DNA from: Pseudoalteromonas sp. S2755
GTDB lineage: Bacteria; Pseudomonadota; Gammaproteobacteria; Enterobacterales; Alteromonadaceae
Assembly: GCF_005886535.1 (NCBI RefSeq)
Contig: NZ_PNDS01000046.1
Coordinates: forward strand, 1 to 64,000
Direction of reading: 5' to 3'
DNA: 64,000 bases
Every line of letters begins with the position of its first letter. The first letter of the stretch is position 1. This document shows positions 47,101 through 55,247 of this stretch, piece by piece. Under the pieces are notes generated by a model. That model had not been told where the DNA came from. It worked only from the letters and a program-made list of their open reading frames with translations, and made no database searches. Both the position numbers and the translations under genes were made by a program.

Positions 47101-47846
47101 TTGGCATAGAGACAAACACTCGGTGCGTTGAACTCATTGGCAATAAATTCCAGTGCGTGGCGTACGATAGGCTCAGAACCGGTGATGGACTTTAGTTCGC
47201 GATTATAGTTTTCGATGATTGCGGCTGACGCCAACTTTTGGCTTTGAGAGGTGGTTGCTGCATGGATCGCTTGTGTGAGCCGTTTTACATCTGCATCACT
47301 GTTTGTTGGGGCAACTGAAAGCGGGGCGCCGTTTAACGCTTGTGCACGTAGCGTATTTACGATGCGATAGAGCGGGGAGAAATGTTTGGTGCGCATAAAC
47401 CAAACATAAAAGCTTAAAAATAGTGTTAACACCGCGAAAGCAAGGCCAGTAATCAGCAATATTTTAAGTTGTTGATTGGTTCGAGTTTCGAGTTCAGCGT
47501 TGGCAATGAGAGGCAGTTGTGAGATAGCGTTTTGATAACGTTGAGGTAAATCGACCTGTTCAATCTTGTTTGCTAAAAATCGAGATTTTAATCTTGCTTG
47601 GGCTTCATAAATTTGTTGTAGCGGTAGTGGTAATGAGTGACTTGGTGCGGATTCAATGTCATCGAGCCATTGGGCGTTTTTATCTTTGCTATACATCTCA
47701 AGTGAGAGGTGGTTATGATAAGCGGTATTAACGTCGGTCGCGAGAGTGCTATGAGCGGTTGTTGAGTAGTAGATAAGCGTTGCGCTTCCCAGAGCTGCCA
47801 TCAAGGCGAAAAGTGCGATCCAACTTAGTAATGCTTTTGAGGACAT
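44115..47846 (-). CDS. Hybrid sensor histidine kinase (PAS, HisKA, HATPase, two REC, Hpt)
   Basis: This 1243-residue inner-membrane kinase has two membrane segments (about 8-30 and 127-151) bounding a periplasmic sensor region of about 95 residues. A GAF-like region follows at about 225-350, then a PAS domain (about 368-480). The phosphoacceptor His511 lies in ANMSHEIRTPMNA, followed by the HATPase domain (NLAGNAVKF, GTGLGLTISQQLV). Two receiver domains come next, the first with VDWHMPKLDG and the second with LMDMQMPVMDG. The C-terminal Hpt domain contains HALKGASANLS. This is a complete internal phosphorelay of BarA/TorS type. The signal and final target are unknown. It is divergent from a REC-kinase gene 109 bases away. 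Confidence 0.94.
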   Translation of the reverse strand: MSSKALLSWIALFALMAALGSATLIYYSTTAHSTLATDVNTAYHNHLSLEMYSKDKNAQWLDDIESAPSHSLPLPLQQIYEAQARLKSRFLANKIEQVDLPQRYQNAISQLPLIANAELETRTNQQLKILLITGLAFAVLTLFLSFYVWFMRTKHFSPLYRIVNTLRAQALNGAPLSVAPTNSDADVKRLTQAIHAATTSQSQKLASAAIIENYNRELKSITGSEPIVRHALEFIANEFNAPSVCLYANLEDDTLSLVKSHGVIPSHSIIASTIALCATNNEPQVQQEPLWLKEQEVEVKLQSRYCFPLAIGNHVVYVLLVGSAQALIDSQFEALEYLCKDLSLALAINENIEKQQKTESALSEQLELTHHIINAIPNPTYYRSTDGVFMGVNKSFLALLDQFEVDVIGAKLDEIFDLGIASLFESKAHEIITTTQEQTYEVLLLDGQDQARELIVYEAPFFNENGAVAGIVGMYLDVSERNQLQRELIEAKDLAQNSAKAKSEFLANMSHEIRTPMNAIIGMSHLALATELNAKQHDYVSKIDTAAKQLLRLINDILDFSKIEAGKIELEYQAFSTEKLLDSVATIVSVKAQEKQLELVFDLDSQVPYCMIGDQFRISQVLINLAGNAVKFTETGEVVIRVALVNVEKGLAKIKFSVKDSGIGMNKRQQKNLFQSFSQADNSITRKYGGTGLGLTISQQLVKLMGGEIYVESEENVGSEFYFTLEMEVSDELSQAKMASTHLSGLSATIIDDNQHALDVLSGMLTNFGMQVCAYLDPHKALNQFVLTQDLPDLIFVDWHMPKLDGIELITKLQSQVDVSQSKFILVTAYGRELNLNDSQASLVDGVLLKPINPSNLVDVIQNAVFDSPEVRTTITKKEQTISKQALNGISILVAEDQPVNQEIAVEILSSFGAQVAVADNGQEAIERVHSKHIDIVLMDMQMPVMDGITATQNLRVEFDKNTLPILAMTANAMEEDIQTCIDAGMNDHVTKPIDVEQLVNSILKYASAESSRILATPVANSPEVTAEVEEVNEVIEFEGIDIAEGIARAAGNQKVYFDILEKFLSQQVEELINLKQALAIENFELAHSMLHALKGASANLSIVKLTEEFKHIEASLNVRPPNASEIDELIKYVKYAQEQCQKRRKRETYQQVESVTKNSEATGGNSQLEELIQLACALRDYDTQATELVDSISVSSYLTEPELQKLKTAIARFEFNEAFMMLTSIKHVEEAPELNVEKGALH

Positions 47847-47955
47847 AAGTTATTATTTACGCGTGAAAATTTATATATATAAACATAGTCGCGATATACA
47901 AATTCTCAAGCTATGCTGTAAAAAGTGTCTATCGTAAGGACTTGAGTAACGTTAC

Positions 47956-49077
47956 ATGTCAGACATTTTAATTGTTGACGATATGCCTGAAAACCTCCAA
48001 GTATTGCAGCTCATACTAAGAAAGGAAGGATACAAAGTATTGGCGGCTCGAGGGGGGGACATTGCCTTAGGTATCGTTAAAAAGCATCAGCCTGAATTAA
48101 TTATTACCGATATAAAAATGCCAAATATGTCGGGGATTGAACTATGTAAAGAGCTTAAGTCCGACAATTCGACGGCGGCCATTCCAGTTATTTTTGTAAG
48201 TGCTTATGAAGACAGCGAGAGCTTGGTACAGGCATTCGAGGTCGGTGGTGTTGATTACATCACTAAACCCTATAAACCCGCTGAAATCATAGCCAGAGTA
48301 AACACCCAATTTAAGTTAATTGAAGCGCAAAAGTTAGCGGTAAAACAGCAACTATCTAAAGCCATAAACCAAATGGTGATTGGGATTGCACACGAAATCA
48401 ATACCCCACTTGGTACCAGTATTACATCCAACACCTTTTTAGAAGGCGTGATGCAAGAGCTACAAAGTGCACTTACCGCAGGTACGCTTACGCAGGATGG
48501 GTTGGTAGCGGGATTTGAGCAGATCAAAGATAGTAGTGCGCTTTGTAGTCGTAATCTAGAGAAAGTGGCTAAGTTTGTCAGCTTATTAAAATCGGTCTCT
48601 CAGTCTGAGCGAGATAGCAGCTGTGCCGACGTTAAATTACAAGAAATAGAAACAAGACTGAAAAAAGATTTTTCAAAGCAAGACGTACAGATCCAGTTTG
48701 TTGGTAACACGACAACAGAGGTTTACGTGGATGGACAAGCTCTGGTTGAGGTATTGAGCAACTTAGTTGAGAACTCCATTGCGCATGCTTGGATTGACCA
48801 TGATCACCTTGCTACAATCACCTTTACGCACTCGGATAATAATTTACATGTTAATTATACTGACCATGGAGTAGGGCTTAGAGGAATTAGTACACAAGAG
48901 TTATTAAAACCATTTGTGACGACAAAAAGAGGTAATGCAGGTCATGTTGGGTTAAGCGCAAATTTAACTGCCAACTTGGTTTCAGGGGCACTCAATGGAG
49001 AGTTTAGCGTGAAAAATACACCGCAAGGATTGGAGTGGGATATCCAAATACCGATAGATGCGCCCGATAACACTTGA
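47956..49077 (+). CDS. Receiver-domain histidine kinase (REC-HATPase)
   Basis: This 373-residue soluble protein starts with a receiver domain (DILIVDDMPENLQVL, phospho-acceptor Asp52 in ITDIKMPNMSG, Lys104 in TKPYKP). It is joined by a helix to a kinase core with an H-box-like segment (IGIAHEINTPLG, His146), an N box (LSNLVENSIAHA), DHGVGL and GHVGLSANLTANLVSG. There is no output DNA-binding domain or sensor, so it probably takes phosphate from another kinase and controls a further step. The divergent hybrid kinase is the obvious candidate partner. Confidence 0.9.
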   Translation: MSDILIVDDMPENLQVLQLILRKEGYKVLAARGGDIALGIVKKHQPELIITDIKMPNMSGIELCKELKSDNSTAAIPVIFVSAYEDSESLVQAFEVGGVDYITKPYKPAEIIARVNTQFKLIEAQKLAVKQQLSKAINQMVIGIAHEINTPLGTSITSNTFLEGVMQELQSALTAGTLTQDGLVAGFEQIKDSSALCSRNLEKVAKFVSLLKSVSQSERDSSCADVKLQEIETRLKKDFSKQDVQIQFVGNTTTEVYVDGQALVEVLSNLVENSIAHAWIDHDHLATITFTHSDNNLHVNYTDHGVGLRGISTQELLKPFVTTKRGNAGHVGLSANLTANLVSGALNGEFSVKNTPQGLEWDIQIPIDAPDNT

Positions 49078-49462
49078 TCTGCATCAAAAGTCTCAGGTCC
49101 TATATATAAAAGCGGACATAAGTCCTTATATGATTTGTCCTAATTCAATAAGCTCGCTCGCTGTTAAAACGTAATCTTTAAAAAGTACTCTGCTAAGCAT
49201 GTAATTAGCTACACTTTTTGAAGAATTATCGACAACACGATCGTATAAGGGCTTTTTAGCCTTTGCTGTTGCTGTTTTGAGCGAGACTTGTTAGACACAA
49301 GTTTATCTTTTAAAACAACCCCCTAGGTTAACAGACCCGATAACATACGCCTTACCTTCTACTAGGTACGCAGTGTTGAGATGACACGGGAAGTGCGTTA
49401 TTTACCCCAATGTGCAATTGAGTAAATAACCATGAATTACTAATAATTTTGGTGGAACCATT
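49078..49462. other. Non-coding region and hairpin before the oxygenase gene
   Basis: The 385-base region has no supportable gene. GTTATTTAC (49397-49405) and GTAAATAAC (49422-49430) form a perfect nine-base inverted repeat ending 32 bases before the start codon, without a T run. It could be an operator or leader structure. The stretch 49105-49145 contains repeated GGAC/GTCC elements but no convincing terminator. Confidence 0.5.
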
Positions 49463-50305
49463 ATGCAACAGTTACCTACCGTAGACTATCAATCGCCAAA
49501 TGCTGCGAAAGAGTTTGTAGAATCTTTAAGAAACACAGGCTTCGGTGTACTAAAAAATCACCCAATCCCACAAGAGTTAGTTGAGTCAATCTACAAACAT
49601 TGGCAAGAATTTTTTAATTCAGAAGAAAAACACGAGTTCCTTTTCAATAAAGAAACCCAAGATGGTTACTTCCCACCAGAAGTATCCGAGGTTGCGAAAG
49701 GTTTTACAGTAAAAGACATCAAAGAGTATTTTCATGTTTACCCAAAAGGGCGTGTACCGGCTCAATTAGACGAAGAAATTCGTGAATATTATCGTTTAGC
49801 GAGCGAGTTTGCTCAAGAATTGCTAAGCTGGGTTCAAGCTGAAGCGCCTGCAGATGTGAGAGCTAGATTCTCTATTGACCTTAAAGATATGATCAAAGAA
49901 TCAGAGCAGACATTACTGCGTATTCTTCATTACCCACCAATGACAGGTGATGAAGAACCAGGTGCAATTCGCGCCGCAGCTCATGGTGATATCAATCTAC
50001 TTACTGTATTGCCAGCGGCAAATGAGCCTGGCCTGCAAGTGCAAAGACAAGATGGTAGTTGGTTAGATGTACCATGCGACTTTGGTTCGTTGATTATTAA
50101 CATTGGTGACATGCTACAAGAGGCGTCGGGTGGTTACTTCCCATCGACAATTCACCGTGTGATTAATCCTACAGGCAAAGCGTCGACGAAATCTCGTATT
50201 TCATTGCCGCTATTCTTACATCCAAGACCAGATGTTGTGTTGTCAGAGCGTTACACTGCAGATAGCTATTTGCAAGAGCGCTTGAGAGAACTTGGAGTTA
50301 AGTAG
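49463..50305 (+). CDS. 2-oxoglutarate-Fe(II) oxygenase, isopenicillin-N-synthase-like
   Basis: The 280-residue protein has the non-haem iron facial triad His174, Asp176 (AAAHGDINLLTVL) and His231 (STIHRV). Arg245 with Ser247 (KSRISLPLF) is the RxS motif binding 2-oxoglutarate in this superfamily. The N-terminal DIOX_N-like part (FVESLRNTGFGVLKNHPIPQ) matches the isopenicillin N synthase group. The true substrate cannot be read, and no biosynthetic genes lie alongside. GGTGGA precedes the ATG. It is a single-gene unit with its own terminator and a hairpin in its leader. Confidence 0.9.
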   Translation: MQQLPTVDYQSPNAAKEFVESLRNTGFGVLKNHPIPQELVESIYKHWQEFFNSEEKHEFLFNKETQDGYFPPEVSEVAKGFTVKDIKEYFHVYPKGRVPAQLDEEIREYYRLASEFAQELLSWVQAEAPADVRARFSIDLKDMIKESEQTLLRILHYPPMTGDEEPGAIRAAAHGDINLLTVLPAANEPGLQVQRQDGSWLDVPCDFGSLIINIGDMLQEASGGYFPSTIHRVINPTGKASTKSRISLPLFLHPRPDVVLSERYTADSYLQERLRELGVK

Positions 50306-50340
50306 TCTGCGAATAACCTGAACAATAAGGTTAAATCCAT

Positions 50341-50375
50341 AAAGCGACTTGATGTAAGATTGAGTCGCTTTTTTA
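50341..50375 (+). terminator. Intrinsic terminator after the oxygenase gene
   Basis: AAAGCGACT (50341-50349) and AGTCGCTTT (50363-50371) form a perfect nine-pair stem followed by T residues. Confidence 0.92.
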
Positions 50376-50506
50376 TTATGTGCCTAACAATCCCTGATCT
50401 CTGTTAGTCCTTGTAATTTGGAGATTATTGCAATTTTTCACTGACAATCCTCACAAACTGTGCAATATTAGTTTTTTTCAAAATGAAGAAATTTCTTGAA
50501 AAATTT

Positions 50507-50524
50507 AATGACAACGCTGTCATT
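50507..50524. promoter_or_regulatory. NagR-type operator before nagK
   Basis: AATGACAACGCTGTCATT is a near-perfect palindrome in the form described for the LacI-type NagR of Alteromonadales. A possible -35, TTGAAA, is at 50496-50501. The 14-base core (50509-50522) is the exact reverse complement of the site at 54171-54184 before nagB. Confidence 0.8.
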
Positions 50525-50615
50525 TGTTGTGTAACATCAATTCAACATGAATGAAAAACCGTGTCTAACGAAAACAATAACGCGGTCTAATCCAGAACAA
50601 AGTAGGGGTCTTTAC

Positions 50616-51527
50616 ATGATGGCTAAACAGGTTAACCAAGACCAACTATACATCGGCGTCGATGGTGGTGGAACAAAATGCCGCGCTACAATTTATTCTC
50701 TTCAACATGGCGTTTTGGGTACGGGTCTAGGCGGTCCTGCGAACCCCTTACATGGCTTAGAGCGCACACTTGAATCCATTATGGTGTCGACACAAATGGC
50801 GTTACAAGACGCAGGTCTTCGTGTTGAGCAAGTACATGAGCTAAATGCAGGTCTTGGCCTTGCAGGTGTTAACCTACCCGCGCTCTATGACAAGATCATG
50901 CAGTGGGAGCATCCCTTTAAACAAATGTTCCTTACCACAGACTTACACACCGCGTGTATTGGTGCGCATGAAGGTAGCGATGGTGCAGTAATTATTACGG
51001 GTACCGGCTCCTGTGGTTTTGCGTTAGTTGACGGTAAAACAGTGAACTATGGTGGTCATGGCTTTGCTCAAGGCGATATGGGCAGTGGCGCATGGATGGG
51101 GTTAGAGGCGGTAAAAGCTGCGTTACTCGATCTTGATGGCCTTGGCGAAAAAACGTCATTGAGCCAAGTATTGCTAGAGCACTTCAGTGCGAAAGGGGCA
51201 ATGGGTATTGCAGAGCAAATGGCGGGGCAGCCATCTAGTGGTTATGCGAAGCTGGCTCGTTATGTATTAGAACAAGCCAAGCTGAATGATGAAATGGCCC
51301 TTTCTATCGTAAAGTCGGGTGCGGAATATATTAGTCGTTTAGCAAAGCGTTTACTTGAATTAAACCCGCCTAGACTCTCTATGATCGGCGGATTATCAGA
51401 GCCGCTACAACCTTGGCTCGACCCAGAAGTTGCAAAGCAAGTCCAATTACCGAAACAACCTCCTGAAATGGGGGCAATTTACTTTGCAATTCAAAGTGCA
51501 GGTCAAGAATTAAAAAAGGCGAACTAA
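50616..51527 (+). CDS. nagK: N-acetylglucosamine kinase, BadF/BadG type
   Basis: This 303-residue kinase should phosphorylate N-acetylglucosamine after uptake. It has the ATP-binding GVDGGGTKCRATIY near the N-terminus, IITGTGSCGFAL, and GGHGFAQGDMGSGAWMG, all typical of the BadF/BadG/NagK group. The ATG at 50616 follows AGGGG at seven bases; an upstream ATG at 50547 would start almost inside the operator region. Assignment to GlcNAc rests on the operon: nagA overlaps its stop codon (TAATG), and a NagR-type site lies upstream. Glucosamine is an alternative substrate. Confidence 0.88.
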   Translation: MMAKQVNQDQLYIGVDGGGTKCRATIYSLQHGVLGTGLGGPANPLHGLERTLESIMVSTQMALQDAGLRVEQVHELNAGLGLAGVNLPALYDKIMQWEHPFKQMFLTTDLHTACIGAHEGSDGAVIITGTGSCGFALVDGKTVNYGGHGFAQGDMGSGAWMGLEAVKAALLDLDGLGEKTSLSQVLLEHFSAKGAMGIAEQMAGQPSSGYAKLARYVLEQAKLNDEMALSIVKSGAEYISRLAKRLLELNPPRLSMIGGLSEPLQPWLDPEVAKQVQLPKQPPEMGAIYFAIQSAGQELKKAN

Positions 51528-52651
51528 TGACGACTCAATGTTATTTTGCTCCAGAATTTTTTGATGGTGAAAGTTTTAGAAAAGACGTTTATTTCGAAGT
51601 AAACAACGGCCAAATTGGTTATATTAATGAGTCGCAAGCGACCAATGTATCTAAGTTATCGGGACTAGTTGCATCAGGTTTTATTGACGTACAAGTTAAT
51701 GGTGGTGGCGGTGCATTTTTTAACGCCGAGCAATCCACTGAATGCTTGGCGACTATGGTTAAAGCACATGGCCAATTTGGTTCCACGGGACTAATGCCAA
51801 CCCTTATCACTGACAGAATTGAAGTAATGCAACAAGCGGCAGCCGCAACAGCAGCAGCTATAGCAGCTAATCAGTCAGGGGTGCTAGGGATCCACTTTGA
51901 GGGCCCACACTTATCTCACCCTAAAAAGGGTACGCATAGCGAAAAGTTCATCAGACCAATCTCAGAGCAAGAGTTTGCGGTATACGCGCGTCAAGACTTA
52001 GGTATCAAAATGGTGACTTTAGCACCTGAAACCGTGCCACTTAGCGATATAGAACGCTTGATTTCACTGGGTGTGAAAGTGTGTATCGGTCATTCAAACG
52101 CGGACTATGACACCGCTAACGCTGCACTCAATGTTGGCGTGGATGGCTTTACTCACCTATTTAATGCAATGTCTGCGTTTACTTCCCGTGAGCCGGGCGT
52201 TGTCGGTGCTGCGCTTTGGAATGACAATAGCTGGTGTGGTTTGATTGTTGATGGCCACCATGTTCATCCATTGTCGGCGCAACTTGCGATTCGTACTAAG
52301 CAGCGTGGCAAAATGATGCTAGTGACAGATGCCATGCCTCCGGTTGGGACAGATGATACGGAGTTTGACTTTTTTGACGGCAGAAAAGTTATTCGTACCG
52401 GTGATCGGTTAAATTCAACAACCGGTGAGCTTGCAGGTAGTGTATTGGATATGGCAAGTGCGGTGCGAAACACTGTCAATACGCTTAACGTGAGCTTAGC
52501 GGAAAGCTTGCGCATGGCCTCTCTTTACCCTGCGCAATATCTTGGCCTGTCTCAAAAGGGGCATCTAAGATCGGGTGCTGATGCTGATTTCGTGGTGCTC
52601 GACAGCGATTTGATTGTGACACAAACCTATATTGGTGGTCAGTTGCTGTAA
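51527..52651 (+). CDS. nagA: N-acetylglucosamine-6-phosphate deacetylase
   Basis: NagA removes acetate from GlcNAc-6-phosphate, giving glucosamine-6-phosphate for NagB. The 374-residue amidohydrolase has GFIDVQVNGGGG, the metal-binding Glu in GIHFEGPHLS, His residues in IGHSNADYD and THLFNAMS, and the catalytic Asp in LVTDAMPP. The C-terminus (GADADFVVLD) is standard. Its ATG overlaps the nagK stop codon, so translation is coupled. Confidence 0.95.
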   Translation: MTTQCYFAPEFFDGESFRKDVYFEVNNGQIGYINESQATNVSKLSGLVASGFIDVQVNGGGGAFFNAEQSTECLATMVKAHGQFGSTGLMPTLITDRIEVMQQAAAATAAAIAANQSGVLGIHFEGPHLSHPKKGTHSEKFIRPISEQEFAVYARQDLGIKMVTLAPETVPLSDIERLISLGVKVCIGHSNADYDTANAALNVGVDGFTHLFNAMSAFTSREPGVVGAALWNDNSWCGLIVDGHHVHPLSAQLAIRTKQRGKMMLVTDAMPPVGTDDTEFDFFDGRKVIRTGDRLNSTTGELAGSVLDMASAVRNTVNTLNVSLAESLRMASLYPAQYLGLSQKGHLRSGADADFVVLDSDLIVTQTYIGGQLL

Positions 52652-52909
52652 CTGATTTGCAATCGAGTAGTGGACGGAAACGGCCGCTTAAGTTTCCCTG
52701 ATAAAACCCCGCAGCAGTACCGCGGGGCTTTGTTTTTTAAGCTTAGCCGGTATTTGGTTAAGCATGGGTGGATTGACGACTCAGGAAGTTATTGTCGTGT
52801 GCGTTATTATGCAGTCGCGATTGCAACGCGCATCAAAACTCACCTTGAGGCAAATGGATTTGCTTGTTCGAGCGATCCATAGTTAATGTTTTCACGCGGA
52901 TAAATAGCA
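52652..52909 (+). other. Gap between nagA and nagX with a terminator-like hairpin
   Basis: CCCCGC (52707-52712) and GCGGGG (52722-52727) pair around a nine-base loop, followed by CTTTGTTTTTT, a probable intrinsic terminator for nagKA. A 70-codon reading frame spans the hairpin but has no support as a gene. No operator palindrome is visible before nagX. Confidence 0.65.
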
Positions 52910-54043
52910 ATGACAACGAATAATACGGCAAAGCGACTTGCATCTTTAGATGCCTTACGCGGCATGGATATGTTCTGGATCTTAGGTGGCCAATCTATTT
53001 TTGCGGCGCTGTTTGTACTAACTGGGTGGCAAGGGTGGAAGGCTTTTGAAGCGCACACGCTGCACAGCCCTTGGCATGGCTTCACTTTTTATGATCTTAT
53101 CTTTCCACTTTTTATCTTTTTATCGGGTGTGGCGATGGGCTTGTCGCCTAAACGTATCGACCACCTGCCCTTTAATGAACGTAAACCGTTTTATCTCAAA
53201 GCACTGAAGCGCCTTTTGTTACTGTGTGCCTTTGGCGTGTTATACAACCATGGTTGGGGAACTGGGATCCCAATGGATCCTGACGGTGTTCGCTACGCCA
53301 GTGTATTAGGTCGCATTGCGTTTGCTTGGTTCTTTTGTGCTTTGCTGGTTTGGCATACGAGTTTGCGAACCTTGGCATGTGTGGGTGTAGGCATATTGAT
53401 ATTTTATTGGTTATTGCTTTGCTTTATCCCAGTTCCCGGAGGGCAAGCGGGGGACTTAAGTGCGAATGGTGTTGGTAGTTGGAATGCGTTCATTGATACG
53501 TATTTACTACCAGGGATCAGTTATCAAAACCGTCCTGTTGACCCAGAAGGTGTGCTGTCAAGCTTACCTGCCATTGTAAACGCTATCGCAGGTGTGTTTG
53601 CTGGTCGCGCGATTGCCAATGCCCAAACGCAAGGAGAGTGGAAAACCGTTGGTATTTTGGCAGGCACAGGTGTACTCGTCTTAGCACTAGGTTGGTTTTG
53701 GGACATGCAATTTCCAGTTAATAAAGAATTGTGGACAAGCTCATTTGTGCTAGTAACCGTCGGTTGGAGTGCAATTCTACTTGCGGTATTTTACGCGATA
53801 GTAGATGTACTCAGCTTTCAACGTTGGGCGTATCCATTTGTTATTATAGGAGCCAACTCCATTATTATTTATTTGGCGTCAAGCATAGTGAATTGGACCT
53901 TTATTAGTAAAAGTGTATTTGGTGGCGTGATTGCCGCCGTGCCAACAGCGTGGCAGCCGTTAATTGCTGTTTTTGCGCTATTGGCGGTACAGCTTTTAGT
54001 GCTGCATTGGATGTATAAACGTCGTATTTTTGTAAGTGTGTAA
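52910..54043 (+). CDS. nagX: NagX-type membrane protein (heparan-glucosaminide acetyltransferase-like)
   Basis: This 377-residue inner-membrane protein has about nine or ten hydrophobic segments. The N-terminus RLASLDALRGMDMFWILGG and the motif HGFTFYDLIFPLFIFLSGVAMG match the DUF5009/HGSNAT family called NagX in GlcNAc loci of Alteromonadales. A role in transmembrane acetylation or in chito-oligosaccharide handling is possible, but the function is not established. It sits between nagA and nagB, supporting a role in amino-sugar use. Confidence 0.9.
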   Translation: MTTNNTAKRLASLDALRGMDMFWILGGQSIFAALFVLTGWQGWKAFEAHTLHSPWHGFTFYDLIFPLFIFLSGVAMGLSPKRIDHLPFNERKPFYLKALKRLLLLCAFGVLYNHGWGTGIPMDPDGVRYASVLGRIAFAWFFCALLVWHTSLRTLACVGVGILIFYWLLLCFIPVPGGQAGDLSANGVGSWNAFIDTYLLPGISYQNRPVDPEGVLSSLPAIVNAIAGVFAGRAIANAQTQGEWKTVGILAGTGVLVLALGWFWDMQFPVNKELWTSSFVLVTVGWSAILLAVFYAIVDVLSFQRWAYPFVIIGANSIIIYLASSIVNWTFISKSVFGGVIAAVPTAWQPLIAVFALLAVQLLVLHWMYKRRIFVSV

Positions 54044-54062
54044 TATTCACAAGCCTCCTTTC

Positions 54063-54088
54063 AAAAAGCCCACCGTTGTGGGCTTTTT
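54063..54088 (+). terminator. Intrinsic terminator after nagX
   Basis: AAAAAGCCCAC (54063-54073), CGTT loop and GTGGGCTTTTT (54078-54088) form a perfect 11-pair stem. Confidence 0.96.
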
Positions 54089-54142
54089 AACACCTTTCGA
54101 TTGCATAGAGTAAAAAATATCCATATTTTTTTTCACTTTTGC

Positions 54143-54184
54143 TTTACAAGCGAATTATTTCTGATAATAATGACAGCGTTGTCA
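54143..54184 (+). promoter_or_regulatory. nagB promoter and NagR-type operator
   Basis: TTTACA (54143-54148) and AATAAT (54166-54171) are spaced 17 bases apart. TGACAGCGTTGTCA (54171-54184) directly follows the -10 box and is the reverse complement of the site before nagK. nagB therefore has its own regulated promoter after the nagX terminator. Confidence 0.75.
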
Positions 54185-54305
54185 TAATGGTAATAACCTA
54201 ATGTTGTGTATCCCAATTAGGTTCGATCTGACCTTGCTTTGATTGCACGCGAGGCAAGGCTCAGATCCCATTTTATTCTAATCATCTCAACATGTGGTTA
54301 ATCGT

Positions 54306-55100
54306 ATGCAAGTAGTCATTTTAAAAGACGCTGCCGAAGTGGCAGCATATGGTGCAGACATTTTTACAACGCAATTAAAGCGTAAAGCTAACTCTGTGTT
54401 GGGATTAGCGACGGGTTCAACACCGGTCGCTTTGTATCAAGAATTAATTAAGCGTAACCAAGCGAACGAAATCAGTTTTGCTGAAGTTACCAGCTTCAAC
54501 CTAGATGAATATTTAGGCTTAGATGGCTCGCACCCACAAAGTTATCGTTACTTTATGCAGCAGCAGCTGTTTGACCATATCAACATTGATAAAAGTAACA
54601 CGCACGTACCACCGGGGGATGCAAAAAATCCAATTACGGCGTGCGGCGAGTATGAAGCGCGTATTAAATCTGCTGGTGGTATTGATGTACAACTATTAGG
54701 CATTGGCAGAAATGGCCATATAGGCTTTAACGAGCCATCTTCTGGCTTAACGTCACGCACTCGGGTTAAAACCCTAACGAAAGCGACGATTGATGATAAT
54801 GCTCGTTTTTTTAAAGCTGATGAGTACCAACCTCACTTGTCAATCACAATGGGTATTGGCACGATTTTAGACGCTAAAAAAGTCGTGTTATTAGCGACGG
54901 GTGAAAACAAAGCCGATGCTGTTGTTGCTATGGTGGAAGGCCCGTTAACTGCGGCGTGTCCTGCTTCGGCACTACAAATGCATCGTGATGCTGTAATCGT
55001 CATCGATGAAGCTGCGGCATCTAAGCTAAAAGATATTGAATTCTATAAGCATATTGAAAACGAAAATCAAAAGCTGTTGGACTATCTTGCCTCTCTGTAG
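54306..55100 (+). CDS. nagB: Glucosamine-6-phosphate deaminase
   Basis: NagB converts glucosamine-6-phosphate to fructose-6-phosphate and ammonia. The ATG at 54306 gives 264 residues; a GTG at 54294 would add four. Hallmarks are [13 protein letters not shown] (phosphate binding), FNLDEYLGL and [18 protein letters not shown]. The active-site stretch has Asn where the E. coli enzyme has Asp141, the form I recall from Bacillus-type NagB, so it is closer to the Firmicutes subgroup than to allosteric E. coli NagB. It is not the sugar-isomerase-type NagB-II of Shewanella. Confidence 0.94.
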   Translation: MQVVILKDAAEVAAYGADIFTTQLKRKANSVLGLATGSTPVALYQELIKRNQANEISFAEVTSFNLDEYLGLDGSHPQSYRYFMQQQLFDHINIDKSNTHVPPGDAKNPITACGEYEARIKSAGGIDVQLLGIGRNGHIGFNEPSSGLTSRTRVKTLTKATIDDNARFFKADEYQPHLSITMGIGTILDAKKVVLLATGENKADAVVAMVEGPLTAACPASALQMHRDAVIVIDEAAASKLKDIEFYKHIENENQKLLDYLASL

Positions 55101-55123
55101 TGTGAAATCACACTGTAGTTTTC

Positions 55124-55150
55124 AAAAGCCCATTTATGGGCTTTTTTTTT
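55124..55150 (+). terminator. Intrinsic terminator after nagB
   Basis: AAAAGCCCA (55124-55132), TTTA loop and TGGGCTTTT (55137-55145) followed by further T residues. A second small hairpin, AGTGTGA/TCACACT, begins at the nagB stop codon (55099-55114). Confidence 0.94.
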
Positions 55151-55247
55151 GCCTGTACCTTTGTGCTATGGTAGTTTTAAGGTCTCGCCGAGGTGGATAA
55201 AATGTTCCAGAACACGAAGGAATAGGGGCTTGCTGTATTACACTCAA

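Noticed and set aside
52670..52882. 70-codon reading frame between nagA and nagX
   Set aside because: It runs straight through a terminator-like hairpin, has no ribosome site and no recognisable protein features.
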